DNA from: an uncultured Bacteroidota bacterium
GTDB taxonomy: Bacteria > Bacteroidota > Bacteroidia > JABEUT01
Direction: 5' to 3'
Assembly (NCBI GenBank): GCA_903863935.1
Contig: CAIPDV010000081.1
Location: 22,389-86,388, forward strand
DNA length: 64,000 nucleotides
Part shown: positions 43,612-52,171 of the stretch, one piece after another
Layout of the letters: every line of letters begins with the position of its first letter
How positions within the stretch are numbered: the first letter of the stretch is position 1
Notes under the pieces: generated by a model
What the model was told of the DNA's origin: nothing
Seen by the model: the letters and a program-made list of their open reading frames with translations, nothing else
Database searches by the model: none
Made by a program: the position numbers and the translations under genes

Positions 43612-45150
43612 ATGAAAAAGAAATTACTTGTTTTATCAATCCTATTTTCCCTATTCTCAATACTAAGTGTTAAGGGGAATATTTATACAGTTACGAGTAC
43701 TGTAAATGGAACTACCAGCGATGGAGTATCGCTTCGCTGGGCAATAACACAAGCAAATGCCAATCCGGGGGTTGATACTATTAAGTTTAATATTACAGGC
43801 CGTGCACCACATACCATTACCATTACTTCTACGCTTCCGTATATTACAGGTGCCAATGGTAACGGGACAGTTATTGACGGAAGTTCGCAACCGGCTAATG
43901 GTTTTTCGGGTGTAAGCCCTAAAATAATTATCGACGGAGGAGGCACTACGAACACGGCCTTGTATTTCAATGCATCTAACTGCAGTGTTTTCGGGCTCGT
44001 TGTAACGCATTTAAATGGAGCTGGCGTAGAGTTTGTAAGTGCACCAAACTTTGTGTTTGGCGCACCCAACAAGGGCAATGTAATTAATAATGTTGCAAAT
44101 TTTGGAGTGGGTTTATCAATTACAGGTTGTGTTGGAGGAACTATTCAAGGGAATAAGATTGGTACAGATACAACCGGGACAATATCTTCTTCCGTTTACA
44201 CCGGAATTTCTATGGATGCATCTACCCATGATATTATGGTGGGCGGTGGTGGAGCTGGTCAAGGCAATCTTATCTCAGGGCAGACTGGCCCCAACAGTTG
44301 CAATATTATTATGCAAGCTTCACGGATTACCATACAGGGAAATATTATCGGTCCGGCAATAAACCTGAATCGCCTGAAAGGCTCTAATGTTAGTGATGGA
44401 ATTTATTTGTTGGGTGCAGACTCCTGCATCATTGGCGGAGCAGTTGCTGGACAAGGAAATATTATTGCCTATAATATTGATACAACTTCCACCATTGGTG
44501 CGGGTATTCAAAATCAGGGCACACATGCTGACCTGATAAGCCGTAACAGTATTTATTGCAATGGCAACTGGGGCGGGCTTGAATCTATTGCCGGAAATAA
44601 TAGTTACCCCATACCAGTTATTACATCTGCATATACCAATGTTATAAATGGTACCGCTCCCTCAAAAGCAATTGTGGAAGTATTCTATAATCAAAGCGGA
44701 TGTACTACTATTATTTACGGTTGCAGCGGCGAAACATACCTTGGAACCGCATACGCTGACGTTGCAGGTAATTGGAATTTAGCCGGAACATTTACGGGCG
44801 GGCTTGATGTTACTGCAACAGCAACTGATTCGGTTCACAACACATCGGCATTTGCGAATTGTACTCAGGTTTCTGTAACAACCAATATTAATGAATTATC
44901 TTATAATAATAAATTCAATATTTACCCTAATCCAGTTTCTTCATTTACAAATTTAGAAGTGAATGACAATCTCCTGTTGCAAGGCTGCGAATTCAGGCTG
45001 TACGATGTTTTTGGTCGTGAAGCAATGAAAATGACTGTTAGCCAAAATACTACAATTATTAACAGAAATAAATTAGCGAACGGAGTTTATTTTTATCAGA
45101 TCATCAGCAATGGCAGTATTGCCGGAAGCGGGAAGCTCGTGGTGGAGTAA
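43612..45150 (+). CDS. Right-handed beta-helix protein with T9SS type A domain
   Basis: A 512-residue secreted protein: signal peptide (MKKKLLVLSILFSLFSILSVKG), a start typical of CSLREAI-like surface proteins (YTVTSTVNGTTSDGVSLRWAITQANANPG), then repeated short beta-helix rungs (GNVINNVANFGVGLSITGC; GNLISGQTGPNSCNIIMQ; GNIIAYNIDTTS). An Ig-like part follows (about 350-425), and a type A sorting domain (FNIYPNPVSSFTNLEV ... GKLVVE) ends it. Such helices often bind or cut polysaccharides, but no catalytic residues are evident. ATG 43612 is chosen over an upstream TTG. Confidence 0.82.
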   Translation: MKKKLLVLSILFSLFSILSVKGNIYTVTSTVNGTTSDGVSLRWAITQANANPGVDTIKFNITGRAPHTITITSTLPYITGANGNGTVIDGSSQPANGFSGVSPKIIIDGGGTTNTALYFNASNCSVFGLVVTHLNGAGVEFVSAPNFVFGAPNKGNVINNVANFGVGLSITGCVGGTIQGNKIGTDTTGTISSSVYTGISMDASTHDIMVGGGGAGQGNLISGQTGPNSCNIIMQASRITIQGNIIGPAINLNRLKGSNVSDGIYLLGADSCIIGGAVAGQGNIIAYNIDTTSTIGAGIQNQGTHADLISRNSIYCNGNWGGLESIAGNNSYPIPVITSAYTNVINGTAPSKAIVEVFYNQSGCTTIIYGCSGETYLGTAYADVAGNWNLAGTFTGGLDVTATATDSVHNTSAFANCTQVSVTTNINELSYNNKFNIYPNPVSSFTNLEVNDNLLLQGCEFRLYDVFGREAMKMTVSQNTTIINRNKLANGVYFYQIISNGSIAGSGKLVVE

Positions 45151-45170
45151 ATTTTTTGTAACCAAATGAC

Positions 45171-45236
45171 TTTGTCATCCTGACGAAGGAAGTATCTGTT
45201 TTAAATCAGATTCTTCGCTGTGCTCAGAATGACAAA
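45171..45236. repeat. Palindromic repeat, family A (complete unit)
   Basis: Arms TTTGTCATCCTGACGAAGG and CGCTGTGCTCAGAATGACAAA enclose ATCTG/CAGAT and a short AT loop. It is preceded by ATGACTTTGTCAT, a small palindrome also present in the 36031 array. It sits 20 bases after the stop of the beta-helix gene. Confidence 0.8.
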
Positions 45237-45264
45237 TTCATATTCTTATTAAGATAAGTACTTT

Positions 45265-45297
45265 AGATATCTTTCCTTCGTCAGGATGACAAATTCA
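45265..45297 (-). repeat. Family A arm (single)
   Basis: A reverse-orientation arm ending CTTCGTCAGGATGACAAATTC, 28 bases after the complete unit at 45171-45236, sharing the flank GACAAATTCATA with it. Confidence 0.65.
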
Positions 45298-45330
45298 TAC
45301 CTGCAATAAACTTTGTATCTTGCGCCATAT

Positions 45331-46587
45331 ATGAACAGCACCGCATCCCTCACTGCCGAAAAACGCAAACACGCACACCCTATTGTTTTTATGTTTCTTA
45401 TGTTGCCATTTGGTATCACAAGTGGATATGCCACGGTTACCCTTGCTTATTTGTTCAAGCAAATAGGTGTTAAAATGGAGGACATTGCCATCCTGGGAAT
45501 CGCTGCTACTGTATTGGGAATAGTCAAATTTTTATGGGCTCCACTGGTCGACGGCTTTCTGACATTAAAAAAATGGGCATTATTTTCGGGACTTTTCACC
45601 GCCGTTGGCATGTTTGCAATGGGAGTCCTGCCCATAAAGGAATCCAGCCTTATCCCGTTAGTGGGTATAATACTTGTTGGTAATATTGGTGTATCATTTT
45701 TAGGAACTGCTGTTGGCGGACTTGCCGCACATGATGTTCCCGAAGAATTGAAAGGAAGAGCCAGCGGTTATTATAATGCAGGCAACCTCGGTGGAATGGG
45801 CCTTGGTGGAGGCGCGGGGCTATGGCTGGCTGAACAAACACACAGCAATATGATAGCGGCAGGAATACTTGCTATAGTTTGCGCGCTTTGTTCCTTCGGG
45901 CTCTTTTTTATTCATGAAAAGCCATCTACAATTCAGCATACAGAAGTTGGCAAAACCTTAAAACACCTCTTCAGTGATATCTGGGGCACTCTGGGAACAA
46001 GAATGGGCATACTTGCTCTGGTTTTGTGTTTTCTGCCATTGGGTACCGGAGCATTACAAAACTTATGGGCAGGCGCAGCAGCAAGTTGGAACGCTAGTTC
46101 AACCACAGTAGAATTTGTAACCGGAATTTTTGCAGGACTTATCACTGCAGGCGGATGTTTGCTTGGCGGCTGGATTTGCGACCGTGTTGATCGTAAAATG
46201 GCATACATCGCTTTCGGACTTATGCAGGCTTTATGTGCTGTAGCTATGGCTTATTTTCCTCATACCGAAAACATGTTTATAATCTGGACTTCCCTTTATG
46301 CATTTGCACTTGGCTTATCCTACGCGGCTTTCAGCGCATTTGTATTTGAGGTAATTGGTCGTGGCGCAGCCGGAACAAAGTATACTGTTTATGCCTCGTT
46401 ATCTAATCTTCCTATAGTTTATATGACTGCAATTGAAGGCTTCGTATTCGACAGCAAAGGTAAAAACGAGATTTTTCATGGAGCAAAAGGTATGTTAAAT
46501 ATCGAAGCTTTATTTGCTATTGTCGGAATAATTATATTTTTAGCTTTACTCCGATATGCACGGGTGCCGAAGACAATTGCGAATTAG
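45331..46587 (+). CDS. MFS transporter (AmpG-like)
   Basis: A 418-residue permease with about 12 helices. The N-terminal half has LPFGITSGYATVTLAYLFKQIGVKMEDIA and APLVDGFLTLKKW, typical for the PAT/AmpG branch of the MFS; the second half has GGWICDRVDRKMAYIAFG. AmpG-type members import muropeptides or act in acetyl-CoA transport, but the substrate here is not determined. ATG 45331 is used; an upstream TTG at 45313 is less likely. Confidence 0.85.
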   Translation: MNSTASLTAEKRKHAHPIVFMFLMLPFGITSGYATVTLAYLFKQIGVKMEDIAILGIAATVLGIVKFLWAPLVDGFLTLKKWALFSGLFTAVGMFAMGVLPIKESSLIPLVGIILVGNIGVSFLGTAVGGLAAHDVPEELKGRASGYYNAGNLGGMGLGGGAGLWLAEQTHSNMIAAGILAIVCALCSFGLFFIHEKPSTIQHTEVGKTLKHLFSDIWGTLGTRMGILALVLCFLPLGTGALQNLWAGAAASWNASSTTVEFVTGIFAGLITAGGCLLGGWICDRVDRKMAYIAFGLMQALCAVAMAYFPHTENMFIIWTSLYAFALGLSYAAFSAFVFEVIGRGAAGTKYTVYASLSNLPIVYMTAIEGFVFDSKGKNEIFHGAKGMLNIEALFAIVGIIIFLALLRYARVPKTIAN

Positions 46588-46640
46588 TAATTACAGATTT
46601 CCGAATCACCTCTATATTACTAATTCTTAATTACTAATTC
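46581..46640. repeat. Inverted 'word' repeat (GAATTAGTAATTA type)
   Basis: Arms 46581-46593 and 46628-46640 are 13-base perfect inverted repeats. The element bridges the convergent MFS and phosphoesterase genes; its left arm overlaps the MFS stop codon, so it probably serves as a shared terminator. Confidence 0.6.
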
Positions 46641-46644
46641 CTAA

Positions 46645-47151
46645 TTAAATTATCTCCCCTCTTTTTCCTAACTGAATTACGTCCATGTTTTTTATATCTC
46701 CGGCATCAAGCTGAAAGCGCACCATAGTTCTTACAGAATGGAGTCCATGTTTGCCGGCTGCTCCCGGATTGATATGGAGCAGGTTTAAATTTTTATCGAA
46801 AATAACTTTTAAAATGTGGGAGTGCCCGCAAATAAAAATATCGGGTTTTGTTTCTTGTAATAATCTTTTTAAGGTTGGATTATAATTCGGAGGATAGCCA
46901 CCAATGTGGGTTATCCATATCTTTTTCTTTTCGCACTCAAAAATCTGGTTCTCGGGGCAAATGCTGCGTACTTCGCGACCGTCGATATTACCATAAACGG
47001 CTTTAACAGGTTTTATTTTTGCCAGTGTGTCGTAAACGGTTACGCTGCCAATATCTCCGGCATGCCATATTTCATCAGCCTCGGAGGCGTGTTTGCAAAT
47101 AGCTTCATCAATATAGCCGTGTGTGTCGGAAAGAAGGAGTATCTTACGCAT
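46645..47151 (-). CDS. YfcE/MJ0936-type metallophosphoesterase
   Basis: A 168-residue calcineurin-like phosphodiesterase. The metal-binding blocks are LLSDTHGYID, HAGDIGS, YGNIDGREV, ICGHSHI and NPGAAGKHG. Members hydrolyse phosphodiesters in vitro; the natural substrate is unknown. It ends near the shared inverted repeat and is followed upstream by the collagen-like lipoprotein in the same direction. Confidence 0.88.
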   Translation of the reverse strand: MRKILLLSDTHGYIDEAICKHASEADEIWHAGDIGSVTVYDTLAKIKPVKAVYGNIDGREVRSICPENQIFECEKKKIWITHIGGYPPNYNPTLKRLLQETKPDIFICGHSHILKVIFDKNLNLLHINPGAAGKHGLHSVRTMVRFQLDAGDIKNMDVIQLGKRGEII

Positions 47152-47166
47152 GCTAAAAATGCAATG

Positions 47167-47664
47167 CTACTCGGAAATCAATCCGTAAGGATTTCCCCTT
47201 CTCTTATTTGAGGCAGTAGATTTCATCACAGTCACCTTAAAATAGATTTGTTGCAAAGGGGAGGAGGCAAAAACGTAGTTAATGGTAAACGAGTTGAGCA
47301 TATAGTTATAGGTAATCTGATCGCCGGTAGTCAGGAAATTACTGTAGGGTGCGGGATACCATGTTGAAGTGTTTGCCAGTGAGGTAGTAATTGCAACAGA
47401 AACAATATCGGAATCGGTGGCAGTAATGTTAGGTTCAGTAACCGTATAATAATAGTACCCCACACCGGCGTTCCATCCGGCAGCAGGAACAGAATCTATC
47501 ATGGAAGAAATATTGGTGATGCCGGTTGGTCCGGCGGGCCCTGTATTACCTGTGCTACCCTGGTTTCCCTGTGGGCCCTGCGGACCCTGCGGACCAATTG
47601 GGCCTTGTTTGGTGCAACTAACTAAAAATACTATTGAAACAATAAACAGGAAACGTGCTTTCAT
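47167..47664 (-). CDS. Collagen-like repeat lipoprotein
   Basis: A 165-residue lipoprotein (MKARFLFIVSIVFLVSCTKQ). Directly after the lipobox Cys come nine Gly-X-Y triplets (GPIGPQGPQGPQG then NQGSTGNTGPAGPTG), giving a short collagen-like stalk, and then a beta-rich domain of about 115 residues. The design suggests a trimeric surface lipoprotein holding its head away from the membrane. Confidence 0.8.
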   Translation of the reverse strand: MKARFLFIVSIVFLVSCTKQGPIGPQGPQGPQGNQGSTGNTGPAGPTGITNISSMIDSVPAAGWNAGVGYYYYTVTEPNITATDSDIVSVAITTSLANTSTWYPAPYSNFLTTGDQITYNYMLNSFTINYVFASSPLQQIYFKVTVMKSTASNKRRGNPYGLISE

Positions 47665-47770
47665 GAGGATATTTTTTTAAATAATGAGGTGTAAATGTAG
47701 GACTTTTAGAGATTCTGAGAATTGGTGTTGATATGTTGATAATAAGTTAAGCATAGTTACTATTTCTCAA

Positions 47771-47844
47771 TGGCACACATATGCCACGGATAAACACAGA
47801 TTGAACCCATGAAAATCGGTCAAATCCGTGTTATCGGTGTGCCA
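47771..47844. repeat. Palindromic repeat, family C
   Basis: Outer TGGCACAC (47771-47778) pairs with GTGTGCCA (47837-47844); inside, CACGGATAAACACAGATT faces AATCCGTGTTATCGGTG with a few mismatches. It stands alone in the 288-base gap between the lipoprotein and the aldolase gene. Confidence 0.7.
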
Positions 47845-47915
47845 ATTGCATTTCATTCTTAACTCATCATTCTTAACTCATCATTGCCATTCCCCCTTCA
47901 TCCCGAAAAAAACTA

Positions 47916-47923
47916 TATTTTTG
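47916..47923 (+). promoter_or_regulatory. -7 box for the aldolase gene
   Basis: TATTTTTG, a perfect TAnnTTTG, 29 bases before the ATG. Confidence 0.5.
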
Positions 47924-47952
47924 CTGACTGAAATCAAAAAACACGAAATAAG

Positions 47953-49011
47953 ATGTCGTACTCAAAAACCACTGAACTGCTTGGAAAAGATGCAGATAGT
48001 CTGCTAAACCATACCTGTAAAACAGTATCGAAGGATATGATTCATGCCCCCGGGCCTGACTTTATTGACCGTACCTTTGCTTTGAGTAATCGTAATCCGC
48101 AGGTATTAAGGAGCTTGGCTGGTATTTATAACCACGGACGTTTAGCGGATACTGGTTACGTTTCTATCCTTCCGGTAGATCAGGGCATAGAACACAGTGC
48201 CGGTGCTTCTTTCGCTCCAAACCCTATTTATTTCGATCCTGAAAATATTGTTAAACTGGCTATCGAAGGCGGTTGTAATGCGGTTGCTTCCACATACGGG
48301 GTATTGGCTTCTGTATCACGCAAGTATGCCCATAAAATACCTTTTATAGTAAAGATAAACCACAGCGAAATGCTTACCTATCCGAATAAGTTCGACCAGA
48401 TAATGTATGGAACCGTGGAAAGTGCCTGGGAAATGGGTGCTGCTGCAGTAGGTGCTACCATATACTTTGGTAGTGATGAGGCTACCCGCCAGATTCAGGA
48501 AGTTTCAGAAGCATTTGAACTGGCTCACCAGTTGGGTATGGCAACCATATTATGGTGCTACCTTCGTAACAACGGGTTCAAGAAAGATGGGGTTGACTAC
48601 CACGCTGCGGCTGACTTAACCGGACAAGCAAACCATTTGGGTGTGACTATTCAGGCAGATATTATCAAACAAAAACTGCCTACCAACAATGGCGGTTATA
48701 ATGCTATTAAGTTTGGAAAGACCAGTCCGCTGGTATACGAAAAGCTCACCACCGATCACCCAATAGACCTTGCCCGTTATCAGGTAGCCAATTGCTATAT
48801 GGGCCGGATAGGTTTAATTAACTCAGGCGGAGAAAGTAAAGGTGCATCGGATTTGGCAGAAGCAGTAACAACAGCGGTAATTAACAAGCGTGCAGGTGGC
48901 TGCGGACTTATAAGCGGAAGAAAAGCGTTTCAGAAACCAATGAAAGACGGAATTGCACTTTTGAATTCGATTCAAGATGTGTATCTTGAAAGAGAAATAA
49001 CGATCGCATGA
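47953..49011 (+). CDS. fbaB: Class I fructose-bisphosphate aldolase (DhnA type)
   Basis: Glycolytic/gluconeogenic aldolase using a Schiff-base lysine. The 352-residue protein shows the archaeal-type/DhnA blocks [44 protein letters not shown] and [18 protein letters not shown] plus [12 protein letters not shown]. This class I form is common in Bacteroidota. Monocistronic. Confidence 0.9.
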   Translation: MSYSKTTELLGKDADSLLNHTCKTVSKDMIHAPGPDFIDRTFALSNRNPQVLRSLAGIYNHGRLADTGYVSILPVDQGIEHSAGASFAPNPIYFDPENIVKLAIEGGCNAVASTYGVLASVSRKYAHKIPFIVKINHSEMLTYPNKFDQIMYGTVESAWEMGAAAVGATIYFGSDEATRQIQEVSEAFELAHQLGMATILWCYLRNNGFKKDGVDYHAAADLTGQANHLGVTIQADIIKQKLPTNNGGYNAIKFGKTSPLVYEKLTTDHPIDLARYQVANCYMGRIGLINSGGESKGASDLAEAVTTAVINKRAGGCGLISGRKAFQKPMKDGIALLNSIQDVYLEREITIA

Positions 49012-49030
49012 CGAGAATTAGCAATTAGTA

Positions 49031-49394
49031 ATTAAAACGGAGAATGTAATACGGGATAAGAGTTATGCGTTTGCGATACGAATTGTAAATTTGTATAGAT
49101 ATCTTACTGAGAAGAAAAATGAATATGTATTATCAAAGCAAGTATTAAGAAGCGGAACATTAATAGGGGCTAAACATAGAAGAAGGAATAGGAGGGCAAT
49201 CGGAAAAGGAGTTTTACGCCAAACTGAATATTGCATACAAGGAAGCTCGTGAAACAAAGTATTGGTTGAGGATTTTAAGAGATACAAAGTATATATCAGA
49301 AAGGGAAGCAAAAGCAATAATTAATGATTGTGATGAAATACTGAAAATTATCACAGCAATTATTAATACAATGAAAAAAAGATTAAATTCATAA
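49031..49394 (+). pseudogene. Four-helix-bundle (23S rRNA IVS/S23) protein, frameshifted
   Basis: In one frame from about 49031 the text reads TENVIRDKSYAFAIRIVNLYRYL ... SKQVLRSGTLIGA, the start of an S23-type four-helix-bundle protein. After one extra base in AAA at 49172-49174 the second frame gives the expected continuation NIEEGIGGQSEKEFYAKLNIAYKEARETKYWLRIL ... ITAIINTMKKRLNS with TAA at 49392-49394. Removing one base would restore a protein of about 120 residues. No clear ATG exists; the first codons merge with an AATTAGTAATTA word repeat, so the start may also be lost. Similar word repeats follow the stop. Confidence 0.85.
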
Positions 49395-49395
49395 A

Positions 49396-49436
49396 GTGAT
49401 TACTAATTACTAATTATTAATTACTAATTAAAAAAG
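49396..49436. repeat. AATTACTAATT word repeats flanking the S23 pseudogene
   Basis: Four to five copies of TTACTAATTA/TTATTAATTA after the pseudogene, in inverted orientation to TTAGCAATTAGTAATTA at 49015-49036 on its other side. The accD ATG follows 3 bases later. Confidence 0.6.
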
Positions 49437-49438
49437 AC

Positions 49439-50311
49439 ATGGCTGATAGCTGGTTTCAACGGATAAAAGAGGGGATAACAACTTCAACACGGGAGAAGAA
49501 AGAAACTCCTGAGGGGTTGTGGTATAAATGCCCTTCGTGTAAAAAGATCATTCCTTCGGAAGAACATGTGGCAAATGCATTTGTTTGTCCGAGTTGCGAT
49601 TACCATGAGAGGATTGGTTCCATAGAATATTTTTACCTCCTGTTCGACGACAATAAATTTTTGGAGCTAAGCACAGAGATAATGCCTACCGACCCTTTGC
49701 ATTTTGTGGATACCAAGAATTACAAAGAACGCCTGAAAGCCACACAAGGCAGCACAGGCCTGAATGATGCCATCCGCACAGCCGTGGGGCCTATGAATGG
49801 CAAAGGTGTTGTTATAGCCTGCATGGATTTTAAATTTATTGGCGGTTCGATGGGTTCGGTAGTGGGTGAAAAAATTGCACGTGCCATTGATTATTGCATC
49901 GAAAACAAATTACCATTTGTACTCATCTCCAAATCGGGTGGGGCACGGATGATGGAGGCGGCCTTCTCGCTTATGCAGATGGCCAAGACCTCAGCCAAGC
50001 TTACACTTTTAGCCGATGCCAAACTACCTTTCATATCACTGTTAACTGACCCTACTACAGGAGGGGTTACCGCTTCTTACGCCATGCTTGGCGATTTTAA
50101 TATTGCTGAACCGGGTGCGCTTATTGGGTTTGCAGGTCCACGTGTAGTGAAAGAAACCATAAAGAAAGACCTTCCGAAAGGATTTCAAACCTCAGAGTTT
50201 TTGCTTGAACACGGCTTCCTTGATGCTATTGTGAATCGCAAAGAGATGAAAAACAAACTCAGCCATTTGTTTAGCATGCTTATGCAGGGCAAACAGGAAG
50301 AGGTTTCTTGA
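49439..50311 (+). CDS. accD: Acetyl-CoA carboxylase carboxyltransferase subunit beta
   Basis: AccD joins AccA to transfer carboxyl from biotin to acetyl-CoA, the first step of fatty-acid synthesis. The 290-residue protein has the zinc ribbon CPSC (about 31-34) and CPSC (50-53) at the N terminus, and a crotonase-fold domain with [35 protein letters not shown] and [16 protein letters not shown]. Motifs and length are standard. Confidence 0.95.
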   Translation: MADSWFQRIKEGITTSTREKKETPEGLWYKCPSCKKIIPSEEHVANAFVCPSCDYHERIGSIEYFYLLFDDNKFLELSTEIMPTDPLHFVDTKNYKERLKATQGSTGLNDAIRTAVGPMNGKGVVIACMDFKFIGGSMGSVVGEKIARAIDYCIENKLPFVLISKSGGARMMEAAFSLMQMAKTSAKLTLLADAKLPFISLLTDPTTGGVTASYAMLGDFNIAEPGALIGFAGPRVVKETIKKDLPKGFQTSEFLLEHGFLDAIVNRKEMKNKLSHLFSMLMQGKQEEVS

Positions 50312-50365
50312 GTGTAATTACGAATTAAAAATTACGAATTACGAATCGCTATTATTAATATAGTT

Positions 50366-50469
50366 CGTCATTGCGAGGCTTTGCGAAGCAATCTCACTGC
50401 CATGCCTTTGTAATCCTCATGAAGGAAGGATCTCTGCCAATACGTCATTGCGAGGAACGAAGTAATCTT
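50366..50469. repeat. Palindromic repeats, family B (two copies) with a family A remnant
   Basis: CGTCATTGCGAGG occurs at 50366 (followed by CTTTGCGAAGCAATCTC) and at 50443 (followed by AACGAAGTAATCTT). Between them, ATCCTCATGAAGGAAGGATCT at about 50413-50432 resembles a mutated family A arm. The rest of the 237-base gap is AT-rich, with AATTACGAATT words at 50312-50345. Confidence 0.75.
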
Positions 50470-50548
50470 ACCACAATGAAATAAATTCTGGACAGGCAAG
50501 TTCGGTATATGGGACTGCCGAGAGTTAAAGCAAAAATGTAAAATTAAT

Positions 50549-51070
50549 TTACCACCTTAAATTAGTGAAATAACCATTTTTTAAGGTATCAACACCTCCA
50601 TTCAGTGTTGGAGATTGTTCCTCGGCTGCATACCAAAAGGTTCCAGAAAGTAAATGATTAATAGTATCCAATTTGGTAAGAGTTACAATACCTGTATGGA
50701 TGCTGTCGGTTGAAAAATTATAGGAATAAGGAGGGTTATTAACGTTATATTCATAATATTTTCCCGTGTTTATATTTGAAAGTACATATATACCGGTATT
50801 TTTAGCGTAAAACTTTATAGTAAAACTATAAATCCAGTACCCAGATCTACCAGGATAGTAATCACAGTATATCACAAAACAATCGGAACTATGAGTTAAA
50901 GAGTAATAGCCACCTTGATCGGGAATACTTATACCATCGTAACCAATTAAGTTATAGAGAATAGGAAGAGTGGGTGCGTTGATTGTTGTTACTGCCGGGT
51001 ACACCACCTTCTTATCACACCCGCCAAACACCATTCCAAAAAATATCAATATCCAAAACAGTTTTTTCAT
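50549..51070 (-). CDS. Hypothetical lipoprotein
   Basis: A 173-residue lipoprotein (MKKLFWILIFFGMVFGGCDKK, lipobox FGGC). The mature part is beta-rich with many aromatic residues (GYYSLTHSSDCFVIYCDYYPG; IYVLSNINTGKYYEYNVNNPP; HLLSGTFWYAAE). The end pattern, with GTFWYAA followed by a return strand, resembles small Bacteroidota lipoproteins of DUF6252-like shape, but the assignment is not firm. It follows the two duplicated outer-membrane-type genes on the same strand. Confidence 0.65.
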   Translation of the reverse strand: MKKLFWILIFFGMVFGGCDKKVVYPAVTTINAPTLPILYNLIGYDGISIPDQGGYYSLTHSSDCFVIYCDYYPGRSGYWIYSFTIKFYAKNTGIYVLSNINTGKYYEYNVNNPPYSYNFSTDSIHTGIVTLTKLDTINHLLSGTFWYAAEEQSPTLNGGVDTLKNGYFTNLRW

Positions 51071-51085
51071 ATATCAAAGAGAAGT

Positions 51086-52162
51086 CTAAAATTTATAACC
51101 CAGGCCGGCGGTAAAATTAAAAATGGCAATTACGAGGCTATTCCCATAGTACTCGCCAGATTTAAAAATGCTTCCATTATTCATGTCTGTAAGTTCATAA
51201 TCGCCTCCGGTACCATAGTTTGAATTTTGGAATTCCATTAATCCCCGTAAAAAAATGTGATGTGTAATTTTGATATCTAAATGCATTCCCAATTGAAAAT
51301 CGAAATTTTTTTGTGATGGAGAATTTGTATTCAAAAAATAATAAGTGGTGGAAGTAATAGTTCCATATTGATAAGTATTGTATGTTGCAATGCCATGCAT
51401 GGCAGGTATCTGAGTAATAAAACTCCCTATCATTATGCTAAAGCCAAATCCAAACCTTCTGCTTTCCCAATTTTTGCCAATCCCAAAAAGTAGGGCATAA
51501 TTGTTGTATTTATATGATCCAATTACATTTACATTCGTAATAGGCATAAAAACGGGATCAGAAGCACCAGCCCATCCATTCCGAGTACCAAGAAACAAGG
51601 AAGCGGGTTTATTTATATATCCGTTAGCATCAATTCCATTTTGAATACGTGAAAATTCTCCCGTTATTTCCCAGCCTTTATAAAGTATCAACCCTGTTGT
51701 TACAGAATAAATTGACCCTCCTGTTGCATACCCAACATCATTAAAGCTCCAGTTTCCAGCATCATTCTGGTTGGCAAAAGAATTATCGCCATAACCATAA
51801 GGAAAGGGATAACTTGCTCCAACGGAAATAAGAATATACGGATGCATCTGTTTTAAAAACTCATGGCCCCAAGGGGTCGTATTATCATATGTTTTCGGCT
51901 GATCAACTGAATAAACCCCGTTTTCATATTTAATGTAGTTAATTCTTGATCTTTCAACTGTCCAGATGGTATCACTGGGCGGGACTTTATAACTTATCTC
52001 TCTCCCCACTTCAATAATTTGAACTGCCCTTTTAAAACCGTCTTTATAGAATAGTGTATCGTGTGTTTGCGCGAATGAAGAATGGAAAATGAAAAGTCCC
52101 GCCGCCGCTAAAAGAAAAGAGCTCCGGCGGGCAAAGGAAAAATAGAGAAAGAGTTTTTTCAT
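51086..52162 (-). CDS. Outer-membrane beta-barrel-type protein (copy 1)
   Basis: A 358-residue exported protein: signal peptide ending HSSFAQ, then an N-terminal domain (THDTLFYKDGFKRAVQIIEVGREISYKVPPSDTIW, about 32-75) found in many Bacteroidota surface proteins, and a C-terminal barrel-like part with alternating aromatic strands ending ...FTAGLGYKF, a typical outer-membrane C-terminal Phe. It is a tandem paralogue of the next gene. Confidence 0.75.
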   Translation of the reverse strand: MKKLFLYFSFARRSSFLLAAAGLFIFHSSFAQTHDTLFYKDGFKRAVQIIEVGREISYKVPPSDTIWTVERSRINYIKYENGVYSVDQPKTYDNTTPWGHEFLKQMHPYILISVGASYPFPYGYGDNSFANQNDAGNWSFNDVGYATGGSIYSVTTGLILYKGWEITGEFSRIQNGIDANGYINKPASLFLGTRNGWAGASDPVFMPITNVNVIGSYKYNNYALLFGIGKNWESRRFGFGFSIMIGSFITQIPAMHGIATYNTYQYGTITSTTYYFLNTNSPSQKNFDFQLGMHLDIKITHHIFLRGLMEFQNSNYGTGGDYELTDMNNGSIFKSGEYYGNSLVIAIFNFTAGLGYKF

Positions 52163-52171
52163 TTTGATGTT

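Noticed and set aside
49063..49317. Minus-strand open frame of about 84 codons
   Set aside because: It is antisense to the S23 pseudogene, whose two frames match a known family.
49012..49438. Diversity-generating retroelement, because S23 proteins resemble Avd
   Set aside because: No reverse transcriptase and no template/variable repeat pair is present.
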